Shown piece after piece: positions 15,945-24,736 of a stretch of 64,000 nucleotides of DNA (positions are counted from its first letter, which is position 1; each line of letters opens with the position of its first letter). The notes beneath the pieces were generated by a model, which worked only from the letters and a program-made list of their open reading frames with translations, searched no databases and was not told where the DNA came from. The stretch comes from Ornithinimicrobium sufpigmenti (lineage in GTDB: Bacteria > Actinomycetota > Actinomycetes > Actinomycetales > Dermatophilaceae): assembly GCF_004322775.1 (NCBI RefSeq), contig NZ_CP036403.1, positions 62,001-126,000 of the forward strand. Direction: 5' to 3'. The position numbers and the translations under genes were made by a program.

Positions 15945-16865
15945 GTGCTGCGGATCGCGACCTTCAACATCAACGGGATCAGGGCCGCCGAGCGACGGGG
16001 GTTCGGCGCCTGGCTCGAGGGCTGCGCGCCCGACGCCGTCGCCCTGCAGGAGGTCCGCTGCCCCGTGGACGCCCTGCCTGCCGACGTCTTCGGCGAGCAC
16101 CACCTGACCTACGACCCGGGCACGATCCCGGGCCGCAACGGTGTCGCCGTGCTCACCCGTCAGGCCCCGGCTGCGGTGCGCACCTGGGGCGCCCCGGTCC
16201 TGCTCCGCCCACCCGGGGGGAGGATGACCGACCTGACCGAGGCGGAGGACGGCATACCCCTGGCCCGTGGGTTGTCCCGGTTCGTGCCCGAGGGCCGCTA
16301 CGTCGAGGTCGACCTGGCGGACGAGCCGCTGACCGTGGCCAGCCTGTACCTGCCCAAGGGTGGGCTCCCCGCCCACCTGCAGGTGGCGGGCCGCATGCGG
16401 GAGGCTCCGGACGGCGGGGCCCGGTATGCCCGCAAGATGGGTTTCCTGCAGGCCTTCGCCCGTCACCTGCACCGGGCTCGGCGTGCCGCCCGCGCCCGGG
16501 GCCGGGAGTTCCTGCTGCTCGGCGACCTCAACGTCGCGCACACCGAGCAGGACGTCGCGCACTGGCGCCGCCACCAGCGCTCGGAGGGGTTCCTTCCGGA
16601 GGAGCGGGCCTGGATGGGTGACCAGCTCTCCGCGCGCACCCTCGTCGACGTCGTCCGACGGCTGCACCCGGACACACCCGGACCGTGGTCGTGGTGGAGC
16701 TGGCTCGGGCGCACCTTCGAGCGCGACGAGGGCTGGCGGATCGACTACCACCTGGCCACCCCCGGGCTGGCCCGCCGTGCCCGGGCGACGCACGTCCACC
16801 GCCAGGGTGAGGACGGGGTCCGGGTCAGCGACCACGGGGCGGTCGTCGTCGACTACGGCCCCTGA
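15945..16865 (+). CDS. xthA: Exodeoxyribonuclease III (AP endonuclease, EEP family)
   Basis: This enzyme incises abasic sites and digests duplex DNA 3'-5' in base-excision repair. The 306-residue product has all the catalytic motifs: TFNINGIRAA at the N-terminus, QEVRCP with the metal-binding Glu, YLPKGG, LLLGDLNVAHTEQDV (GDxN), RIDYHLAT and the terminal SDHGAVVVDY (SDH). GTG 15945 is taken as start since the family begins with RIATFNING; the upstream open frame overlaps DUF2237. It is slightly longer than E. coli XthA through an insertion around residues 85-110. Confidence 0.93.
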   Translation: MLRIATFNINGIRAAERRGFGAWLEGCAPDAVALQEVRCPVDALPADVFGEHHLTYDPGTIPGRNGVAVLTRQAPAAVRTWGAPVLLRPPGGRMTDLTEAEDGIPLARGLSRFVPEGRYVEVDLADEPLTVASLYLPKGGLPAHLQVAGRMREAPDGGARYARKMGFLQAFARHLHRARRAARARGREFLLLGDLNVAHTEQDVAHWRRHQRSEGFLPEERAWMGDQLSARTLVDVVRRLHPDTPGPWSWWSWLGRTFERDEGWRIDYHLATPGLARRARATHVHRQGEDGVRVSDHGAVVVDYGP

Positions 16866-16954
16866 CGCGTCGCCGGACGGGTTGCGGACTGGTGGCGACG
16901 TCCTGCCGACGGGCTCGTGTTGCCGGGTCGGCCTGGGGCAGGCACCGTGGGGGC

Positions 16955-17353
16955 ATGAGCGATCAGTCTTTCGAGGACCAGTCCGACGAGACCCGGAACG
17001 ACGGTTTCGGCACCATGGACCGCACCGAGGCGGAGGAGGAGACGGCACAGATCAACCTGGAGGAGCCGAGCTCCACCGACGACGTGCCCTGGAACCCGCC
17101 CGACAAGATGCCCATCCACTCGGAGTTCGGGGACGACCGGGAGGAGGAGACCATCGACCAGCGCATCGCCCAGGAGGTGCCCGAGGAGGGCACCGCCTAC
17201 GGCGCGCCGGAGCCGGAGGGGATCCTCGGGGGCGCCGACGACCTGAGCGGGGAGGGTGTCGACGGCACCGGACCGACGCCGGATCAGATGCTGGGTGGGG
17301 ACGACCCCGACGCCGTCCCGGCTGACGAAGACGTGCTCGACAGCCCGCTCTGA
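16955..17353 (+). CDS. DUF5709-like acidic protein
   Basis: The 132-residue protein is very acidic, lacks hydrophobic segments and is probably soluble and mostly disordered. The central pattern DVPWNPPDKMP...EETIDQRIAQEVPEEG resembles the actinobacterial DUF5709 family (PPE...SLDQRLAQE). Function is unknown. ATG 16955 is chosen with GGGGG just upstream; a longer reading to 16892 adds a basic, low-information extension. The gene stands alone between xthA and the carotenoid operon. Confidence 0.65.
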   Translation: MSDQSFEDQSDETRNDGFGTMDRTEAEEETAQINLEEPSSTDDVPWNPPDKMPIHSEFGDDREEETIDQRIAQEVPEEGTAYGAPEPEGILGGADDLSGEGVDGTGPTPDQMLGGDDPDAVPADEDVLDSPL

Positions 17354-17500
17354 GGCCTGCGGCGCGCACGTCCGGTCGGAGCGAGAACCGCACCCTGACT
17401 CCCGGTCATCCGACGCGACCGGGAGGCCACGGTGCGGCGCTCGTGGAGCCCTCCGTGACAGGCTGGGGGACAGGACATGATGCAATACCCTCGGCAAGGT

Positions 17501-17510
17501 TAGACAAGGC
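17501..17510 (+). promoter_or_regulatory. Possible -10 for a leaderless carotenoid operon
   Basis: TAGACA (17501-17506) lies immediately before the ATG at 17511, placing a transcript start at or a few bases past the ATG. No good -35 is seen upstream and no ribosome site precedes the ATG. Leaderless transcription is common in actinobacteria. If transcription instead runs further in, the GTG at 17586 would be the start. Confidence 0.3.
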
Positions 17511-19259
17511 ATGGACGATCAGCGGGGAGAGCGACGCACGGGCGCTCCGACCGGCCGGCGCAAGCAGGATGGAAGCAGGGACCAGGTGAGCGTGACCCAG
17601 ACGGACGAGGTTGTCCTCGTCGCCGACGACGGAACCCCGCTCGGCGCGGCGCCGCGGACCAGCGTGCACACCGCCGAGACTCCGCTTCACCAGGCGTTCT
17701 CCCTCTACCTCTTCGACGAGCAGGGACGGGTGCTCATCACCCGTCGGGCCCTCGACAAGCTCACCTGGCCGGGCGTGTGGACCAACGCCTGCTGCGGCCA
17801 CCCCCGGCCCGGGGAGGAGCTCGGCGACGCCGTCCGCCGCCGGCTGGGCGAGGAGCTGGGCCTGACCGTCGACGACCTGCAGCTCGTGCTCCCCGACTTC
17901 CGCTACCGCGCCGTCGACGCCAGCGGGATCGTCGAGCACGAGCTCTGCCCGGTCCTGGTGGGACGAGCCGTCGGAGACCTGCGTCCGGACCCGACCGAGG
18001 TCAGCGAGCACGCCTGGGTGTCGTGGCCCGATCTGGTGACCGCGATCCGGGCCACCCCCTCCGTCTACAGCCCCTGGTCCGCCCTCCAGGTGCCCCTGCT
18101 GGAGGACGAGCAGGTGCGGTTGCCGTTGGACAGGCGGTCGACCGGCGCCGCACCCGCGCCGGGGCCCCAGGCCACGGCCGAGGCCGTCCCCGCCTCCTCC
18201 ACGTTGACGGCGGTCGACGCGCTGCTGAGCTCGGAGCTGACCTGGATGCGCCAGGTCTGGGGAGCCATCGCCCCCGACGGCGAGCCAGACGTCCTGGGTG
18301 GTGAGCCGGGGGACCTGCCGGAGTGGCTGCATACCCTCCTGGTGGGTCAGGGCAAGCGGCTGCGGCCCCAGATGTGCCACTGGGGGTTCGTCGCCAGCGG
18401 CGGTCAGCTGGACACCCGCTGCCACGACGACGTCGTGCGGGTGGCGGCCGCCCTGGAGACGCTGCACCTCTTCGCGATGCTGCACGACGACGTGATGGAC
18501 CAGTCGGACGAACGTCGCGGACGGCCCGCTGCGCACGTGGTGGCGGCCCGGCGGCACCGGGAGGTGGGTGGCCACGGTGACCCGCTGCGCTTCGGGGAGA
18601 ACATCGCCCTCCTGCTCGGCGACCTCGCCCACAGCGAGGCGGACCGGCTCGTGCACACGCTGCCGTCGGTCATGCGCGACTACTGGTATGAGCTCAACCT
18701 CGAGCTCATCGTGGGGCAGCGCGCCGACCTCACCGGGGCAGCCGCACGCCGCACCGACCTCGCGCACGCCGAGGCGGTGGCGGCGCTGAAGTCGGGCGCG
18801 TACACGATCGAGCGGCCGCTGCAGCTGGGCGCGCTGGCGGCCAGCGCCACCCCGCAGCAGCGTGAGGTGCTGGGTCGCTTCGGCTGGCACCTGGGCCGGG
18901 CCTTCGCCTGGCGCGACGACGTGCTCGGGGTATGGGGCGACCACGCCGTGACGGGCAAGCCGTCCGGGGACGACCTGCGGGAAGGCAAGTCGACGCTGAT
19001 CTGGGTGCTCGGCACCGAGCAGCTGCGCGGGGAGGCCGCCGCCGCCATGCAGCGGGTCGGGACCCCCGAGGCGCTGGAGTCGGACGTGCCGCTGCTGCAG
19101 CGGGCCCTGGAGGAGGCCGGCGTGCGGGAGGAGGTCGAGGTCCGCATCGCCGCGGAGATCGAGGCGGCGGAGGCGGCGCTGGTGGACTCTCCCCTCACCC
19201 CGGAAGGCGTCGCCGGCCTGCGCGAGACGGCCCGTCTCGTGGCCTGGAGAACTGCATGA
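17511..19259 (+). CDS. idi-crtE: Fusion: type I IPP isomerase + geranylgeranyl diphosphate synthase
   Basis: This 582-residue protein joins two consecutive steps of isoprenoid supply. Residues 26-200 are a type I (Nudix-fold) isopentenyl diphosphate isomerase with the catalytic cysteine in ACCGHP (Cys95), the Nudix-like GEELGDAVRRRLGEELGL and the metal/acid motif EHELCPV (Glu144). A Pro/Ala/Thr-rich linker (205-232) leads to a prenyl synthase: GKRLRPQ (281-287), first Asp motif DDVMD (326-330), second motif WRDDVLGVWGD (467-477) and GKPSGDDLREGK. Both domains look intact and no stop lies between them. ATG 17511 is used; GTG 17586 would remove a 25-residue basic extension. Its stop overlaps crtI (ATGA). 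Confidence 0.9.
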   Translation: MDDQRGERRTGAPTGRRKQDGSRDQVSVTQTDEVVLVADDGTPLGAAPRTSVHTAETPLHQAFSLYLFDEQGRVLITRRALDKLTWPGVWTNACCGHPRPGEELGDAVRRRLGEELGLTVDDLQLVLPDFRYRAVDASGIVEHELCPVLVGRAVGDLRPDPTEVSEHAWVSWPDLVTAIRATPSVYSPWSALQVPLLEDEQVRLPLDRRSTGAAPAPGPQATAEAVPASSTLTAVDALLSSELTWMRQVWGAIAPDGEPDVLGGEPGDLPEWLHTLLVGQGKRLRPQMCHWGFVASGGQLDTRCHDDVVRVAAALETLHLFAMLHDDVMDQSDERRGRPAAHVVAARRHREVGGHGDPLRFGENIALLLGDLAHSEADRLVHTLPSVMRDYWYELNLELIVGQRADLTGAAARRTDLAHAEAVAALKSGAYTIERPLQLGALAASATPQQREVLGRFGWHLGRAFAWRDDVLGVWGDHAVTGKPSGDDLREGKSTLIWVLGTEQLRGEAAAAMQRVGTPEALESDVPLLQRALEEAGVREEVEVRIAAEIEAAEAALVDSPLTPEGVAGLRETARLVAWRTA

Positions 19260-20770
19260 GCCACGTCGTGGTCATCGGGGCGGGGTTGTCCGGGCTCGCT
19301 GCGGCGTGCCACCTGGTCGGGGCGGGGCACCGGGTCACCGTGCTGGAGCGTGACGACGTCCCCGGCGGTCGCGCCGGACGCCTGGAGCGCGGTGGGTTCA
19401 CCTTTGACACCGGCCCGACCGTGCTGACCATGCCCGACCTCATCGACCGGCCGCTGCGGGCGGCCGGGTCGAGCCTGGACGAGCGCCTGGAGCTGCAGCT
19501 GCTCGACCCGGCCTACCACGCCTTCTACGCCGACGGCTCGGAGCTGACGGTGCGGCACGGCCACGAGGCGATGCGTGCCGAGATCGAGCGGGAGTGCGGC
19601 AGCGCCGACGCGGCGGCCTTCGACGACTTCGTGGTCTGGCTGCGCAAGCTCTACGAGGCCGAGATGCCGCACTTCATCGACCGCAACTTCGACAGCCCGG
19701 CCGACCTGCTGGCACGGCCGCGCGCCGCGGCGCAGCTGATCTCGATGGGCGGCTTCGGCCGGCTGGGACCGACGATCCGCAAGCGGTTCCAGGACGACCG
19801 GCTGCACCGCCTCTTCTCCTTCCAGGCCATGTATGCCGGGCTGGCGCCGGACGAGGCCCTGGCCATCTACGCGGTCATCACCTATATGGACTCCATCGAG
19901 GGGGTCTACTTCCCCCGCGGCGGGATGCGTGCGGTGCCCGAGGCGCTGGCCGGTGCGGCGAGCGACGCCGGGGCCGAGATCCGCTACGACACCACGGTCA
20001 GCGAGCTGCTGAGGGACGGCAGGAGTGGGCGGCGGACGCTGCCGGGCCGTGGGACCGGGGGACGGGTTCGCGGTGTGGTGACCGAGGACGGCGAGGTGAT
20101 CGCTGCGGACGCGGTGGTCTGCACCCTCGACCTGCCCACCGCATACGAGCAGCTGCTGCCCGACCTGCGGGCGCCCCGGGCGGTGAACGGGGTGCTGGGC
20201 GGCAACTACTCCCCCTCCGCCGTCGTCTGGCACGTGGGCGTGCGTGGCGTCCCGGAGGGCAAGGCCCACCACAACATCCACTTCGGGCACGAGTGGGCCG
20301 GTGCCTTCGACGACCTGATGAAGAGCGGGACCCTCATGGGTGACCCGTCCCGGCTGGTCACCGTGCACTCCCTCGACGACGAGGAGGCGGCCCCCGAGGG
20401 GCACAGCACCCTCTATGTCCTGGAGCCGGTGCCGAACCTCGACGTGGGGACGATCGACTGGGAGCGGGAGCGGGGACCGATGCGTGAGCGGCTGCTCGGC
20501 TTCCTCGAGAGTGCCGGTTACCCCACCGACATCGTCGAGGAGGAGCTGGTCACCCCCCTGGACTGGCAGAGTATGGGGATGGCAGCCGGGACCCCGTTCG
20601 CGCTGGCGCACACCTTCCCCCAGACCGGCCCGTTCCGTCCGTCCAACGTGGACCGGCGGGTGCCGGGGCTGGTCTTCGCCGGGTCGGGGACCGTGCCCGG
20701 TGTGGGGGTGCCGATGGTCCTGCCGTCCGGTCGGCTGGCCGCGCTGCGGGTCCAGGAGATGGTGGGATGA
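19256..20770 (+). CDS. crtI: Phytoene desaturase CrtI
   Basis: CrtI is an FAD-dependent enzyme that converts 15-cis-phytoene to lycopene in four desaturations. The 504-residue product has the N-terminal dinucleotide-binding motif VVIGAGLSGLAAACHL, the CrtI signature DTGPTVLTMPDL and the C-terminal FAD motif FAGSGTVPGVGVPMVLPSGRL. It is full length. The ATG overlaps the stop of the upstream fusion (ATGA), and its stop overlaps crtB, so the three are translationally coupled. Confidence 0.95.
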   Translation: MSHVVVIGAGLSGLAAACHLVGAGHRVTVLERDDVPGGRAGRLERGGFTFDTGPTVLTMPDLIDRPLRAAGSSLDERLELQLLDPAYHAFYADGSELTVRHGHEAMRAEIERECGSADAAAFDDFVVWLRKLYEAEMPHFIDRNFDSPADLLARPRAAAQLISMGGFGRLGPTIRKRFQDDRLHRLFSFQAMYAGLAPDEALAIYAVITYMDSIEGVYFPRGGMRAVPEALAGAASDAGAEIRYDTTVSELLRDGRSGRRTLPGRGTGGRVRGVVTEDGEVIAADAVVCTLDLPTAYEQLLPDLRAPRAVNGVLGGNYSPSAVVWHVGVRGVPEGKAHHNIHFGHEWAGAFDDLMKSGTLMGDPSRLVTVHSLDDEEAAPEGHSTLYVLEPVPNLDVGTIDWERERGPMRERLLGFLESAGYPTDIVEEELVTPLDWQSMGMAAGTPFALAHTFPQTGPFRPSNVDRRVPGLVFAGSGTVPGVGVPMVLPSGRLAALRVQEMVG

Positions 20771-21702
20771 GCCTCATCGGGCCCGGCTCGGCGGGCTCTC
20801 CGCACCGCCCGTCGGACCCGCTGCTGGTCGAGGGCTACCGCCGCTGTGCGGAGCTCACCCGCCAGCACGGCACCACCTACTACTGGGGCGCCCTGCTGCT
20901 GCCGCCCGAGCAGCGCGTGGACGTCTACGCCGTCTACGCCCTGTGCCGGCTGGCCGACGACATCGTCGACGAGCCGGACAAGGTCGACCTGGCGGTGCCG
21001 AGGCACGACGACCCTGCGGTGCGGCTGCGGCTGTTCGAGCAGACCTTCACCGAGGCGCTCGCGGCCGGTGGCGGCGACGAGCCGGTGATGGCGGCCGTCG
21101 TGGACTCGCTGCGGCGCCGGGGCACCGACCCCGAGTGCTTCGACCGGTTCTTCCGGGCCATGGAGCTGGACCTGACCCGGGAGACCTGGGCCTCGTGGGA
21201 GGAGCTGCGCGACGGCTACATGGAGGGCTCGGCCGCGGTCATCGGCGAGATGATGCTGCCGGTGCTGGAGCCGCCTACCCCTCTGGCGCAGGCACCGGCC
21301 CGTTCTCTGGGCCTGGCCTTCCAGCTGACGAACTTCCTCCGCGACGTGGGCGAGGACCTGGACCGGGGCCGCGTCTACCTGCCGCAGGACGACCTGGCCC
21401 GGCACGGTGTCGACCCGTGGGAGCGCAGGGTGACGCCGCAGTGGCGGGCGATGATGGCCGAGCAGATCGAGCGCAACCGGGCCTTGTACCGGGACGCCGC
21501 CCGTGGTGTGGGGATGCTGCCCAAGCCGAGCGCCCGGTGCGTGGCGACCGCCCTGCGGATGTACTCGCTGATCCTGCGCCGCATCGAGGAGGCGGACTAC
21601 GACGTCTTCTCCGAGCGTCGGCGCGTCCCCCGGCGCACCAAGGTCGCCATCCTCGGTGACGTCCTCGTCCGCGGCCCCTCGCGCAACCTGGTCCGCCGGT
21701 GA
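20767..21702 (+). CDS. crtB: Phytoene synthase CrtB
   Basis: CrtB condenses two GGPP molecules to phytoene, the first committed carotenoid step. The 311-residue protein has the squalene/phytoene synthase signatures: YYWGALLLP, first Asp-rich motif DDIVDEPD, and second motif NFLRDVGEDLDRGRVYLPQDDL. The ATG overlaps the crtI stop by 4 bases. Normal length and no missing catalytic residue. Confidence 0.95.
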   Translation: MSLIGPGSAGSPHRPSDPLLVEGYRRCAELTRQHGTTYYWGALLLPPEQRVDVYAVYALCRLADDIVDEPDKVDLAVPRHDDPAVRLRLFEQTFTEALAAGGGDEPVMAAVVDSLRRRGTDPECFDRFFRAMELDLTRETWASWEELRDGYMEGSAAVIGEMMLPVLEPPTPLAQAPARSLGLAFQLTNFLRDVGEDLDRGRVYLPQDDLARHGVDPWERRVTPQWRAMMAEQIERNRALYRDAARGVGMLPKPSARCVATALRMYSLILRRIEEADYDVFSERRRVPRRTKVAILGDVLVRGPSRNLVRR

Positions 21703-21712
21703 GGGCCTCCTG

Positions 21713-22129
21713 ATGCCCTCCCTGCCGCACCCGCACCTCATCGCGCTCCGGCTGGCGGCGACGGTGCTGCTCAGCGCCGTGATCGGCCAGGCTGGTTGGG
21801 CGGCGGCCATGCTGGGCGGTGAGTCGCGGTATGCCGCGTTCCACCAGGCGGGGGCCTGGGTCACCCTGGCGGTCGCGGTGCTCAGCGCCGTGACGTATGT
21901 CGTGCTGCGGCGCTCCGCCGGGCCGATCAACCTCTGGTTGGCCCTGGGCCTGACCGTGGCGATCGCGGTGCAGATCGGCCTGGGTCAGACCGGCCAGAGG
22001 GCTGTGCACATCTTCTCCGGCGTGCTCATCGCGATGCTCGCCACCGCGCTGACCTCGTGGACGTACCGGCACAAGATGCCTGACGCTGAGGGGTCCTCGG
22101 GCGGTCCGGTCGAGGTGAGCAGCAGCTGA
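21713..22129 (+). CDS. Four-helix membrane protein at end of carotenoid operon
   Basis: I do not recognise this 138-residue protein with confidence. It has four transmembrane helices. A histidine lies at the start of helix 2 (FHQAGAWVTL) and another in helix 4 (VHIFSGVLI), so it resembles half of a CtaA/COX15-type haem-binding bundle. ATG 21713 follows crtB by 10 bases with GAGG upstream, so it is probably co-transcribed with crtB. A role in carotenoid handling is possible only by location. Confidence 0.7.
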   Translation: MPSLPHPHLIALRLAATVLLSAVIGQAGWAAAMLGGESRYAAFHQAGAWVTLAVAVLSAVTYVVLRRSAGPINLWLALGLTVAIAVQIGLGQTGQRAVHIFSGVLIAMLATALTSWTYRHKMPDAEGSSGGPVEVSSS

Positions 22130-22154
22130 TCCGTCAGGCGTAGTCCTCCGCGGG

Positions 22155-24579
22155 TCAGCGCTCGTCGCCCTGGGTGTCGTCGCTGTCGTTGTTGTCGTCG
22201 TCGTTGTCGTTGTCGTCATGGCCGGGGATGCCCAGGATGTCTTGGGGGGTGGGGGTGTCGGGGTGGGGTCCTGGGTGGGTGTAGCCGGTGTGGGGGTCGG
22301 TGTGGGTGAGGTGGACCCAGGCTTCGTCGTGCAGGGCGGTGCGGTCGCCGGCGAGGTAGAGGGTGCGTTGGTGTTGGGTCTCGTGGGCGTAGACGGCTCG
22401 GGAGGCGAGGTCGCGGCGTTCGGCGAGGTCGTCGGGGGCATGGGTGCGTAGGTATTGGGTGTAGTTGTGGACGCGGGTGGTGCGGTGCTGGTTGAGCAGG
22501 GTGGTGAAGGTCAGGTCGCGGCGGGTGCCGATCTGGATGCGCCAGTGGCCGAGGGTCTTCTCGTGGTGGGGGCGTTTGTGCAGGGCGGCGAGGTTGGTCT
22601 CGGTGGTGGTGCCGCCGGGGGTGCCCCAGGGGGTGACGTGGTCGAGCTCGAGGGCTTGGCCGGTCAGGCGGGAGCCGGGGGCTCGGGAGTAGAGGTCGGC
22701 GGCCAGGACCTGGCGGCGCATGTCGACATCGGGTCGGTAGGTGGTGATGGTGCGTTCGATGAGGCGCCCGTCGGCGGGGTCGGTGAGGAGGCGGTGCAGA
22801 GTGGTGCCGGGCAGCAGGACCAGCTCTCGGGCGTGTCCGGGGGTGAGGAACATCGGGTGGGACCCGGTGAGCTCACCGACCATGCCCCGGCCCGGTGGTT
22901 CGCGGTCCAGGACGGGCGAGCCGGAGCGCCCAGGCCTCGGCGCAGCTGCGGGTCCGGGTAGGCAGGCAGGATCTGATGCTGCTCGTGGGTCCGGACCTGG
23001 ACCTGGGTCTGGACCTGGGTCGGGATTCGGGCCTGGATCCGGGGCTGGGTCTGGGTCTGGTGGGGTTTCGTCCGGCAGCTCCGGTTCCGGCGGCTCGTGT
23101 GCTTCTGGTGGGCTGGCCCAGGGTGGTGGCTTGGTGCTCGGGCCGGTCTGGCTCCACGGGGTAGCTGCGCTGGCATCGCCAGCGTCAAGGTCGGGGTCTA
23201 GCTTCAGTCCTTGGTCGGGGTTGTTGCTGTTCTGCAGGTCCGGCCCCGGTCCTGGTGGGTTGGATCTGTTCTGCGCAGGCGGGGCACAGGGGCAGTCCCG
23301 TTTTGAGGGCGTCGACGGGGATGATGATCTGGGCGTGGATCTTGGGTTGGGCGTGCAGGACGGCGAGCAGGTCGGTGAGGCGTTCGGGGGTGAGGACCTC
23401 ATCCAGGGTGTCGGTGTGGGTGTCGGTGGTGGTGAGGTCGAGGATGCCGTGCAGGTGCAGGGCGGCGGCGAGGTCGAACCGCAGCTGGGTCAGGGTGCGT
23501 TCTTCCCCGGCGGCGCGTAGGGCGCGGGCGGCGACATCGAGGCGGTGCCGGATCCCGGCGATCATCACTGCTGGGCCGGTCATGGTGAGGGTGCCGGTGC
23601 CGTCGTCGTGCAGCCGGATCTCGACCCGCCGGTTCGCATAGGCCCGGCGGCGCCGCGCCGCGTCGGCGTCGGGGTCCTGGCCCAGGCAGGCGGTGATCTC
23701 CCGGGCCAGCGCGCCCTGGTAGGGGTGGTGGGCCCAGACCGTGTCGAGGTCGAGGTGGCCGTCGATGTCGAGGCGTTCCTCGCAGGCCAGGGCGGGGTCG
23801 GTCCCGAACAGGGCGTAGGCGACCAGGAGTTGTTGGTCGTGGGTGAGGTGGGCGCGGGTGGTGCGTTCCCAGAACGTCTTGACCTGTCCCCACCGTGCCT
23901 GGCCGCGGCGTAGCGCGGCGAGCAGCATCGACCGTAGCTCGCCACCGCAGGTGGCGACCGCGGCCAGGGTGGTGGCTTCGGTCGTGCTGGTGCCGGTGGC
24001 CAGTTCCAGCTCCATCACCGCGGCCTGGCGGACGGCGGCGTCCACGCTGCGCGCGGCCGCGGGCGAGAGGGCCACGCCGGTGAGGCCGCGGCGCTCCAGG
24101 ATCCGGGCCCGGCACTCATCCACCACCTCCGCGGCGGCCTCGAGCAGGTCCGCCTCCACGCCGCACCGGGCCCGAGCAGCAGCCTCCACCGCCACCACCG
24201 ACACGTGCGGGACCGGCACCGGCGTCGGCGTAGGTGGAGCAGCTGACTCGGTGAGGTTGACCGGCTCGGTGCCACCGGACGGGGCGGTGTCCTCGCCGCT
24301 GCCGGGGCCAGCGTCAGCATCTGCGTCCTCAGGCTCTGGCCCGTCGCCGGCGGTGGGCAGCGCCGAGATCTCGACCTGGATGTTGCCGCAGGTCAGGGCC
24401 GCCAACACATGCAGGGCGTCCTGTTGACGCCGTTCGGCCAACGTCGCCAGGTCGGCCGCCGTGGCACCACGCAGGTCCCCGCGCAACTCATCGAGCTGGG
24501 CGTACCCGATCAACCGCTGCTCAGCCGCTGACCACCCAGCCCCCGGCCCAGGCAGCGCTGCTGCAGGTGGTGCGTCCAT
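22155..24579 (-). pseudogene. Frameshifted DUF222-HNH endonuclease (REP13E12-type)
   Basis: Two overlapping frames encode consecutive parts of one protein. The first (23185-24579, 464 residues, ATG 24579 with GGGGAGGG upstream) is a DUF222 domain ending in the linker just after CPACAEQI. The second (22155 to about 23260) continues with a Pro/Asp-rich linker of DPxPDPGP steps, then an HNH nuclease domain (LELDHVTPWGTPGG...NLAALHKRPHH) and an acidic Asp/Asn tail. Joining them needs one base skipped (+1), most likely at a C or G run near 23220-23260, so the copy carries about one extra base. DUF222-HNH proteins are multicopy, mobile-like actinobacterial genes of uncertain role. Codon use is looser (more CCA, GGA, CAA) than in the neighbours. 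It separates the two carotenoid arms. Confidence 0.8.
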
Positions 24580-24600
24580 CGTGTCCCCCTCCCCGGCGGC

Positions 24601-24610
24601 TCAACGTTGA
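24601..24610. promoter_or_regulatory. Palindrome TCAACGTTGA upstream of DUF222-HNH gene
   Basis: A perfect 10-bp palindrome lies between the ribosome site of the DUF222-HNH gene and its likely -10 (TAAACT on the - strand, around 24619-24624). It could be an operator or chance. Confidence 0.25.
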
Positions 24611-24624
24611 TCCTGAGACCAGTT

Positions 24625-24640
24625 TAGCACGTACGTTCGA
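24625..24640 (-). promoter_or_regulatory. LexA/SOS-box-like site
   Basis: On the - strand the sequence TCGAAC-GTAC-GTGCTA matches the actinobacterial SOS consensus TCGAAC-N4-GTTCGA perfectly in the left half and in 4 of 6 positions in the right half. It lies about 46 bases upstream of the DUF222-HNH ATG, next to a TAAACT -10. Mycobacterial 13E12-type genes are known to carry LexA sites, which supports the reading. Confidence 0.5.
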
Positions 24641-24736
24641 TTCGCGGAAGGCCCTGTGGAGAACTTCCCACAGTTCGAAGGTAGTCGTGAGGTCCGACAG
24701 ACCCACACGCAAGCTCTCGCTCGGACTCCCGGACCG

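Noticed and set aside
17491..17510. CAAGG direct repeats before the IDI-CrtE fusion as a CarH operator
   Set aside because: Only two 5-base copies at 10-bp spacing, not matching the TACA-containing 11-bp repeats known for CarH; too weak to call.
18230..19259. Separate crtE gene starting inside the fusion
   Set aside because: No stop separates the domains and no ribosome site precedes an internal start near the prenyl synthase domain.
22155..22215. GTCGTC/GTTGTC microsatellite as a CRISPR-like or regulatory repeat
   Set aside because: It codes for the acidic Asp/Asn tail of the HNH protein; there are no spacers.
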